NCBI RefSeq assembly: GCF_001243045.1 | Contig: NZ_LN849007.1 | Location: 648,989 to 712,988, forward strand | Length of the DNA stretch: 64,000 nt | Source of the DNA: Clostridium niameyense | Lineage (GTDB): Bacteria > Bacillota > Clostridia > Clostridiales > Clostridiaceae | Direction of reading: 5' to 3' | Shown: piece after piece, positions 55,957-64,000 of the stretch | Layout: the number at the start of each line of letters is the position of its first letter | Numbering within the stretch: the stretch's first letter is position 1 | Notes under the pieces: generated by a model | What the model was told of the DNA's origin: nothing | Seen by the model: only the letters and a program-made list of their open reading frames with translations | Databases searched by the model: none | Position numbers and translations under genes: made by a program

Positions 55957-56772
55957 TTAGCTTCTTAATAAAGGTAGAGTGCTACAGGTAAAACTTCCAC
56001 CCCCTTTTATTATTTCACTATAATCAGAATAGATAGCATTAAAGCCATTATCCTTTAAAGTATTATATACAATTTTATTACTAGTTATAATGTTTTTGTT
56101 TCCTAAAGCTATAACATTAGTTCCTAAATTATCTGCAGTTTCTTTGTTAATAAATATGGTATTTTTAATATATCGTTTTATTTTATCTATATCATAAACA
56201 TAATTTGAAATAATGCAAGTATCTTTATCAATTATATTGAATACACAATCTAAATGAAGTTTGTGATTGTCAAAATTTATAGGTACTACTTTAACATTTA
56301 TATTATTCTCTTCTAGAATCCTTTGAAGTTCATTGCAAGATTCTATTTTTGTTCTTGAACTAATTCCTACAAATACCACATCGTTATATAAAATAACATC
56401 TCCGCCTTCTATATTATTTTGCATTTTATGGTACTTAATGTTATATTTTTTAAGAAAACATTCTATAATAATACTTTCTTTCATTCTCTCTTTATTTTTA
56501 AGTTTACACATAAAAAATGTATCTTTTATGACAAAGCCAATATCCCTAGAATATACTTGAGATGGGCAATCAGATATTTGATCTAAAAATTGAACTTTAA
56601 CATTTTTGTCAATGAGTATATTTATAAAATTATTATACTGATGAAACATTAAATCAAAATTTATATGATCTTTATAGGGATTATTGTTATCTGTAATTTT
56701 ATAATTACAAGGATAACACATTAAACAATAGGATAGTTTATCATATTGATTATTTAAAAAAATTTCCAACAT
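55957..56772 (-). CDS. amidinotransferase-fold (DDAH-like) enzyme
   Basis: 271 residues. Guanidine-modifying superfamily motifs: SRDIGFVI (equivalent to TRDxGFVI), NIEGGD, HLDCVFNI with the catalytic His, and the C-terminal nucleophile Cys in GGGSFTCSTLPLLR. Related proteins are dimethylarginine dimethylaminohydrolases, amidinotransferases and ornithine-producing hydrolases. The exact substrate cannot be set. It is a single minus-strand gene divergent from recJ. Confidence 0.85.
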   Translation of the reverse strand: MLEIFLNNQYDKLSYCLMCYPCNYKITDNNNPYKDHINFDLMFHQYNNFINILIDKNVKVQFLDQISDCPSQVYSRDIGFVIKDTFFMCKLKNKERMKESIIIECFLKKYNIKYHKMQNNIEGGDVILYNDVVFVGISSRTKIESCNELQRILEENNINVKVVPINFDNHKLHLDCVFNIIDKDTCIISNYVYDIDKIKRYIKNTIFINKETADNLGTNVIALGNKNIITSNKIVYNTLKDNGFNAIYSDYSEIIKGGGSFTCSTLPLLRS

Positions 56773-56881
56773 AAATCACCTCTAATTGTTATTTTTTCTA
56801 TGAATTTATAAATTATACTAACCATATAATACCTACGAATTTTAATAAAATTATTATATAATGTAGAAAGGAGTGATTGTG

Positions 56882-58657
56882 TTGAAAAAGAAATGGATGT
56901 TAAGAAGAAAAAGTGTAAATATAAATGCCCTTTGTGAAGCCACAGGTATAAGTGAGACCATTGCTACTGTTCTAGTAAATAGAGAAATATATAAATTACA
57001 GGATATAGAGGAGTTTTTGCACCCTTGTATAGAAAATATGTATGAATCTTTTCTTATGAAGGATATGGATAAGGGTACGGAAATTATAAAAAAATCCATA
57101 TTAGAACATAAAAAAATAGTAGTTTATGGAGATTATGATGCAGACGGGGTTACTAGTACATTAATATTATATAAGGCATTAAAAGATTGCGGAGCTAAAG
57201 TAGGTTATTATGTTCCTAATAGGGAAACTGAAGGCTATGGCATGTGTAGTGAGAGAGTTGAAAAATTAAAGGAGCAAGGAGCAGAAGTTATTTTAACTTG
57301 TGATAATGGTATATCTGCTATAGAGCCTATAAATTTAGCAAAAGATTTAGGAATGATAGTAGTAGTTACAGATCATCACGAGTTACCTTTCATTGAAGAT
57401 GAAAATGGAGAGAGGGAATATATTTTGCCTAAAGCAGATGCTGTTATAAATCCTAAGCAAAAACAATGCAACTATCCTTTCAAAATGCTTTGTGGAGCAG
57501 GTATAGCATTAAAGTTTGCCAAGGTTATTTATGAAAAAATGAATAACAATCCAGATAAGTATTTAGAACTTTTGCAATTTGCGGCTATAGGTACTATATG
57601 TGATGTGGTAGATTTAAAAGATGAGAATAGAATAATAGCTAAACTAGGATTAGAGGCTATAAATCATACTAATAACATAGGATTAAGAGCACTTATAAAA
57701 GAAACAGGATTAGAGGGTAAAAGTATAAATTCATATAATATAGGTTTTATAATAGGACCTTGTATAAATGCTACCGGAAGATTAGATACGGCAGCTTTAT
57801 CAATAGAATTATTTTTAAGTGAAGATGAAAAAGAGGCAGAAAAATTGGCTAGGGAATTAAAAGAACTTAATGCTAAAAGGCAACAAATGACTACAGAAAG
57901 TGTAGAGGAAATAATAAATTTAATAGAGAATTCTGATTTGAAAAATAATAAAGTTATTGTAGTGTATAAAGAGGATATACATGAAAGTATAGCCGGAATA
58001 GTTGCTGGAAGAATAAAGGAATTATACAATGTTCCAACTATAGTTATAACTAAAGGAAAAGACATGCCTAAAGGCTCAGCAAGATCCATTGATAAATATA
58101 ATTTATTTGAAGAGCTTATGAAATGTAAAGAACTTATATGCAAATTTGGTGGACATCCTATGGCAGCAGGACTTACTATAGAAGAAAAAAATATAAAATT
58201 ATTGAGAGAAGCATTAAATAAAAATTGTACATTGAAGGAAGAGGATTTTATTCCTAAAATAAGAATAGACAAAAGAGTTAGACTAAAAGATGTAGATATA
58301 AATTTAGTAAATGAATTAAAACTTTTAGAACCTTTTGGAAAAGAAAATACTTCACCCGTATTAGCAGAAAAAAATATAAGGGTAGAAGGAATAAAGATAT
58401 TGGGGAAAGATGAAAATACACTGAAATTAATATGTAAAGTGGAAGACACTAATAGAAGGATAGATGCGTTAGGATTTGGAAGGGGTAAGGAGTTTAAAGA
58501 AGAAATTAGAAAAATATATAAAGAGGATTATGAGGAAGTTATGGAAAACCCTTTAAGAAAACCACTTATGGTAGATATTGTATATTATCCATTATTAAAT
58601 GAATATAAAGGGTATATTACAACTCAAATAAAAATAATAGATTACAGAATAAGCTAA
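56882..58657 (+). CDS. recJ: single-stranded-DNA-specific exonuclease RecJ
   Basis: 591 residues from the TTG at 56882, placed 8 bases after AAAGGAG; GTG codons at 56873 and 56879 are alternatives. DHH phosphoesterase motifs: VVYGDYDADGVTST, TCDNGISA, VVVTDHHELP and CGAGIALKFAK. The C-terminal DHHA1 part has SARSI and KFGGHPMAAGLT. RecJ degrades single-stranded DNA 5' to 3' in repair and recombination. Near full length for the family. Confidence 0.95.
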   Translation: MKKKWMLRRKSVNINALCEATGISETIATVLVNREIYKLQDIEEFLHPCIENMYESFLMKDMDKGTEIIKKSILEHKKIVVYGDYDADGVTSTLILYKALKDCGAKVGYYVPNRETEGYGMCSERVEKLKEQGAEVILTCDNGISAIEPINLAKDLGMIVVVTDHHELPFIEDENGEREYILPKADAVINPKQKQCNYPFKMLCGAGIALKFAKVIYEKMNNNPDKYLELLQFAAIGTICDVVDLKDENRIIAKLGLEAINHTNNIGLRALIKETGLEGKSINSYNIGFIIGPCINATGRLDTAALSIELFLSEDEKEAEKLARELKELNAKRQQMTTESVEEIINLIENSDLKNNKVIVVYKEDIHESIAGIVAGRIKELYNVPTIVITKGKDMPKGSARSIDKYNLFEELMKCKELICKFGGHPMAAGLTIEEKNIKLLREALNKNCTLKEEDFIPKIRIDKRVRLKDVDINLVNELKLLEPFGKENTSPVLAEKNIRVEGIKILGKDENTLKLICKVEDTNRRIDALGFGRGKEFKEEIRKIYKEDYEEVMENPLRKPLMVDIVYYPLLNEYKGYITTQIKIIDYRIS

Positions 58658-58706
58658 TATAATATTTTTAAATGAAGTCAATTCACACTTAAATAGGGGG
58701 ACATAA

Positions 58707-60797
58707 ATGGAAAGAAATAAGGATTTTTTATTGGAAAATATAGATATTGTACTTACTAAAGTTATGGACGCAATCCCTTATTTTTCTTACATAATAGATT
58801 CAAAAGGTAATATTCTATATATAAATAAAAAAGGTAAAATGATATTAAATAATATAAACGAAAAGTGGTATGTAAATATATTTGATTATATTAAAGAAAA
58901 AAAAGTATATTTTATGAACAATGAAAGAGTAACAAAGGATAATTTCCCAGTGCTTAAAACCTTAAGAGAAAAAAAAGAAGTAAAGGAATGTATTCTAATT
59001 GTAGAGGAATGGAAAAATGGAACTGCTTATTTAAAATTATCATCCACTCCTTTAGAGGAGAAAGGGAAGTTTATTGGTTCACTTATAAGTTTAATAGATG
59101 TTACAGAAGAATACATAAGTAGAAAAAATATAGAAAGAGATAAGGAAAAGCTTTTAGATATATCAAATGAATTAAAAAATAAGTGTAGTTTAATAGAAGT
59201 CCTAAGAAAGAAAGAATTAAAGCATATAAAGTATTTAAGAGATATTATTAATAATGTGTCAGAGGGCGTAATAGTATTTGATAGCCGGGGAAATTTAAGT
59301 TTATATAACAAATCCTTAAGAGAAATTTTAGATATACAGACTAATGAGATAAACATACCAGAAAAAATACTATATAAATATAAAATTTATAGAATAGATG
59401 AATGTGGAGAGTCTGAGAGGGAAATTAAATCTGTAAACATTAATTTTAGAAAATCTGTAATAAATAATATTTTAAAATTAGTAAACAAAAAGGATAATAC
59501 CATAAAATATATACAATACAGTCAAATACCTGTAATGGGAAAAAAGAACAAGATAGAATATACTATAGGTACTATAAAAGATATAACTAATTTAAAAAAG
59601 CATCAGATTAAATTAGAAGGAGGAGTAAATTTTATAAAAAATGTAGTGGATTATTTAGAAGTGCCTATAGCAGTATTAGAATACCCAAGTCTTACATATT
59701 CCCTTGTAAATAAAAAATATGAAGAAGTAGTAGGAAAATTTTATAATAGACAGTTACATAATATATTAATAAATAAGCATATATTAGAAATTTTTACGGA
59801 AGAAGAATTTAAAGAACAATTATATATTTTAAATAATGTTATAGAAAAAGAACAAAGTGGATATACTTTTCCACCTAAAAAGTTAATAGATGATATGGGT
59901 GAGGAGAGATTTTACAAGTTTAAGTACATATATCATAAAAATCCTAAGAACATAGAAAGAATATATATACATGGTGCGGATATAACAGAAGAATTAAAAA
60001 ATAATATGGAGCTTAAAAAAATAACAAAATTGAAAGACGAATTCTTTACAGTTGTATCTCATGAGCTTAGAACACCTCTTACCATAATATATTCATCTTT
60101 GCAATTAGCTTATGATATTTATAATAAGGAGATAACACCTAATATAGATAAAATATTAAAGAGAATAAATCAAAATGAAGCAAGGCTTTTAAAGCTTATA
60201 AATAATATATTAGATATTTCCAAAGCAGAAGCAGGATTTTTAACATTAGATAATAGTAAATTTGATATTGTGCATGAAACGGAAAACATGGTAAATTCGG
60301 TAATAAGTTATGCTGACATGAAAAACATTAAATTAATTTTTGATACTAGTGAAGAAGAGGCAGAAGTAATTTTAGATAAAGAAAAATATGAAAGAATATT
60401 ATTAAATCTTTTATCGAATGCTATAAAATTTACTCCGAAGAATAAATCTATATATGTAAAGTTAGTAATTTATAAAGATAATTTTAAACTTATAGTTCAG
60501 GATGAGGGTATAGGAATACCAGAAGATAAAATATATGCTATATTTGATAGGTTTATTCAGATAAATAGTTCTTTATCAAGATGTGCAGAAGGAACAGGAA
60601 TAGGATTAGCATTAGTAAAAAAAATAGTGGAATGTATGCACGGAAAAATAAGAGTTTATAGCAATATAGAAAAAGGTACTATTTTTGAAGTTTATTTAAA
60701 AAGAAGTCTTAAAGATTGTAACAAAATAAATAAAAATACTGTTATACAAAATGATATAAAAAGTAAAATAAATATAGAGTTTTCAGATATAAATTAG
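58707..60797 (+). CDS. cytoplasmic PAS-domain sensor histidine kinase (orphan)
   Basis: 696 residues with no membrane helix. PAS-like regions lie near 15-135, 170-300 and 305-420 (for example YIIDSKGNILYINKKGK and GVIVFDSRGNLSLYNKS). The HisKA domain has the phospho-acceptor in FFTVVSHELRTPLT. The HATPase domain has NLLSNAIKFTP (N box), VQDEGIGIPEDKIYAIFDRF (G1/F box) and GTGIGLALVKKIVE (G2). No response regulator is adjacent. In clostridia several such orphan kinases act on Spo0A directly; that role here is inference. It lies 49 bases after recJ and 23 before murG. Confidence 0.92.
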   Translation: MERNKDFLLENIDIVLTKVMDAIPYFSYIIDSKGNILYINKKGKMILNNINEKWYVNIFDYIKEKKVYFMNNERVTKDNFPVLKTLREKKEVKECILIVEEWKNGTAYLKLSSTPLEEKGKFIGSLISLIDVTEEYISRKNIERDKEKLLDISNELKNKCSLIEVLRKKELKHIKYLRDIINNVSEGVIVFDSRGNLSLYNKSLREILDIQTNEINIPEKILYKYKIYRIDECGESEREIKSVNINFRKSVINNILKLVNKKDNTIKYIQYSQIPVMGKKNKIEYTIGTIKDITNLKKHQIKLEGGVNFIKNVVDYLEVPIAVLEYPSLTYSLVNKKYEEVVGKFYNRQLHNILINKHILEIFTEEEFKEQLYILNNVIEKEQSGYTFPPKKLIDDMGEERFYKFKYIYHKNPKNIERIYIHGADITEELKNNMELKKITKLKDEFFTVVSHELRTPLTIIYSSLQLAYDIYNKEITPNIDKILKRINQNEARLLKLINNILDISKAEAGFLTLDNSKFDIVHETENMVNSVISYADMKNIKLIFDTSEEEAEVILDKEKYERILLNLLSNAIKFTPKNKSIYVKLVIYKDNFKLIVQDEGIGIPEDKIYAIFDRFIQINSSLSRCAEGTGIGLALVKKIVECMHGKIRVYSNIEKGTIFEVYLKRSLKDCNKINKNTVIQNDIKSKINIEFSDIN

Positions 60798-60820
60798 TAG
60801 AGGAAAGGGGTATATAAATT

Positions 60821-61894
60821 TTGAAGAAGATTATAATGACAGGCGGAGGATCAGCAGGCCATGTTACTCCAAATTTAGCTTTGGCACCAGAACTTAAAAG
60901 ATTGGGTTATGAAATTAAATATATAGGAAGTATAGATGGAATAGAAAGAAAAATTATAGAAAAAGAAGGAATAGAATATTATCCTATAGCTAGTGGAAAG
61001 TTAAGAAGATATTTTGATTTAAAGAATTTTTCAGATCCATTTAAAGTAATAAAAGGAATATTTCAAGCAAAGAAAATAATTAAAAAAGAAAATCCAGATA
61101 TTGTTTTTTCAAAAGGTGGATTTGTATCTGTGCCAGTGGTTATAGGAGCACATATGAATAAAGTACCAGTAATTGCTCATGAATCAGATATTACTCCAGG
61201 TCTTGCAAACAAAATAGCTACACCTTACTGTACAAAGGTTTGTGCTACGTTCCCAGAGTCTTTAAAATATATAAAGGAAAATAAAGGTGTTCTTACAGGA
61301 ACTCCAATAAGAGAAGAACTATTAAGAGGAAGTAAAATAAAGGGAAAAAGAATATGTGGATTTATAGATGATAAACCTATAGTTTTAATAATTGGTGGAA
61401 GCCTAGGCTCAAAGTTTATTAATGAAATTATAAGAAAAAATCTACAGGAATTATTAAAAAAATTTAATATAGTACACATCTGTGGAAAATCTAATTTGGA
61501 TGAAAATTTAGAAAATAGAAAGGGATATGTACAATTTGAATATGTAAATGATGAGCTTTGCCATATATTAGAAGCAGCAGATCTAGTTATATCAAGGGCA
61601 GGTGCTAATGTAATATTTGAGCTTCTAGCTTTAAAAAAACCCAATATTTTGATTCCTCTATCTAAAAAATCTAGTAGGGGAGATCAAATATTAAATGCAG
61701 CATCTTTTGAAAAAAGTGGCTACAGCATAGTAATTCAGGAGGATGATTTAAAAGATAAAATTCTTATAGATAAAATATATGAGCTATATGAAAAGAGGAG
61801 TATTTATATTAATAATATGGAAAATAGCAATATAGATAATGGTGTATTTAATATAATAAAGCTAATAAAAAAATATACAAATAAAACTAAATAA
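60821..61894 (+). CDS. murG: UDP-GlcNAc:undecaprenyl-PP-MurNAc-pentapeptide GlcNAc transferase
   Basis: 357 residues with a TTG start behind GGAAAGGGG. GT-B fold: glycine loop [17 protein letters not shown] near the N-terminus, [26 protein letters not shown], then [12 protein letters not shown] and [23 protein letters not shown] in the C-domain. It makes lipid II from lipid I at the inner face of the membrane. It is outside the usual dcw cluster here, as in many clostridia. The 460 bases that follow hold PFOR control signals. Confidence 0.96.
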   Translation: MKKIIMTGGGSAGHVTPNLALAPELKRLGYEIKYIGSIDGIERKIIEKEGIEYYPIASGKLRRYFDLKNFSDPFKVIKGIFQAKKIIKKENPDIVFSKGGFVSVPVVIGAHMNKVPVIAHESDITPGLANKIATPYCTKVCATFPESLKYIKENKGVLTGTPIREELLRGSKIKGKRICGFIDDKPIVLIIGGSLGSKFINEIIRKNLQELLKKFNIVHICGKSNLDENLENRKGYVQFEYVNDELCHILEAADLVISRAGANVIFELLALKKPNILIPLSKKSSRGDQILNAASFEKSGYSIVIQEDDLKDKILIDKIYELYEKRSIYINNMENSNIDNGVFNIIKLIKKYTNKTK

Positions 61895-62089
61895 TGAACA
61901 TACATAAGTATATACTTTCAAAATTTAAAAAACACAGTATTTTAACAATATATTTTATTAACAAAAAATATAGTCAACAAAAAACTAAAGGAAAAATCTT
62001 TTAAAATATACCATTGAATTTATTTATGTAAGTATTATAATATAGATGAAAAGATTATAGTATAAATAAAAATTTATTATGTTAACTTT

Positions 62090-62146
62090 AGTGGTCATAC
62101 CACTTGTAAATTTTTCTTGAAAACTGTTTATAGGTGATGTTATATT
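62090..62146 (+). promoter_or_regulatory. candidate FadR-type GntR operator and upstream promoter for PFOR
   Basis: AGTGGTCATACCACT (62090-62104) is a perfect TGGT-N3-ACCA-type palindrome, the operator form of FadR-subfamily GntR regulators such as LldR and PdhR. TTGAAA (62117-62122), 18 bases, TATATT (62141-62146) is a possible promoter 12 bases downstream. Confidence 0.4.
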
Positions 62147-62245
62147 AAGTTTAATAGTACAATTCAATGTAATTAATAGAGAATGTTATTTAAAATAAAT
62201 TTTTTACTAATAAACATCTATTTGTGTACAAACAGTAATAAAAAA

Positions 62246-62323
62246 TTTACATTTGTAATCTTTTACTGTATATTAAAATAAGTAATATGTTAATAAATTT
62301 TGCGGAATAATTCCGTAAATTTT
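62246..62323 (+). promoter_or_regulatory. PFOR proximal promoter and 5' UTR palindrome
   Basis: TTTACA (62246-62251), 17 bases, TATATT (62269-62274) predict a start near 62281. The palindrome AAATTTTGCGGAAT with ATTCCGTAAATTT (62295-62323) lies in the resulting 5' UTR, about 20 bases before the ribosome binding site. It could be an operator or an mRNA-stabilising hairpin. Confidence 0.5.
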
Positions 62324-62330
62324 GAAATAA

Positions 62331-64000
<1,670 letters not shown>

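Noticed and set aside
57664-58449. A 261-codon open frame on the minus strand opposite recJ
   Set aside because: It is the antisense shadow of a gene with all RecJ motifs; it has no ribosome binding site and is low-complexity Ser/Ile/Phe-rich.

Overview
The window is AT-rich, low-GC Firmicute DNA. It carries GerA-type spore germination receptor operons, a clostridial purECFMNHD operon, pyruvate:ferredoxin oxidoreductase, a hybrid-cluster protein, orphan-kinase architecture and a cell-wall-binding-repeat (CWB_2) surface protein. Together these point to an anaerobic spore-forming Clostridium, most like the C. botulinum group I / C. sporogenes lineage. That placement is inference from gene content and style; no database search was run. 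I see no rRNA, tRNA, CRISPR array, insertion sequence, phage gene or toxin gene. The region reads as core chromosome.

Layout. 1-2.7 kb: end of one germinant-receptor operon (order A-C-B). 2.7-4.7 kb: a 56-residue zinc-ribbon protein behind a long structured 5' UTR, then a DEAD-box RNA helicase. 4.8-5.7 kb: pdxS. 6.1-9.8 kb: a second receptor operon (order A-B-C). 9.8-13.6 kb, minus strand: M29 aminopeptidase, a membrane protein and hydroxylamine reductase (hcp) with a CRP/FNR-type site. 13.7-16.2 kb: autoregulated GntR/ABC-transporter operon. 16.4-21 kb: glpF-glpK behind an antitermination-type leader, then an AraC regulator. 21-26.5 kb: two MATE transporters, a Fur-boxed flavodoxin and a beta-propeller protein. 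26.7-28.4 kb: guanine riboswitch and purine permease. 28.6-30.1 kb: YdcF-like protein, SGNH hydrolase and a small membrane protein. 30.2-37.6 kb: PurBox-like sites, a second guanine-type riboswitch with an altered core, and purECFMNHD. 37.6-40.5 kb, minus strand: polysaccharide deacetylase pair, PII-like protein and cation:proton antiporter. 40.8-46.9 kb: topoisomerase IV parE-parC, glpP and a DJ-1 family gene. 46.9-50.4 kb: GtrA, CWB_2/CAP surface protein and M16 peptidase. 50.5-53.3 kb: copA-copZ. 53.5-56.8 kb: thioredoxin-NHL protein, endonuclease IV-like TIM barrel and amidinotransferase-fold enzyme. 56.9-61.9 kb: recJ, an orphan PAS histidine kinase and murG. 62.3 kb to the edge: pyruvate:ferredoxin oxidoreductase, cut by the window end.

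How the parts connect. Purine salvage and de novo synthesis are both placed under guanine-type riboswitches and PurBox-like sites. Glycerol uptake (glpFK) has a terminator leader, and its predicted antiterminator GlpP is encoded 28 kb away in the topoisomerase IV operon. Iron limitation (Fur, flavodoxin), nitrosative or redox stress (hcp) and central pyruvate oxidation (PFOR) each have visible candidate operators. The most unusual signals are the altered core of the purE riboswitch, the ribosome-binding-site-sequestering hairpin before the zinc-ribbon gene, a GerC-like protein with no lipidation cysteine, and an inverted-repeat structured element at 22.84-22.97 kb.
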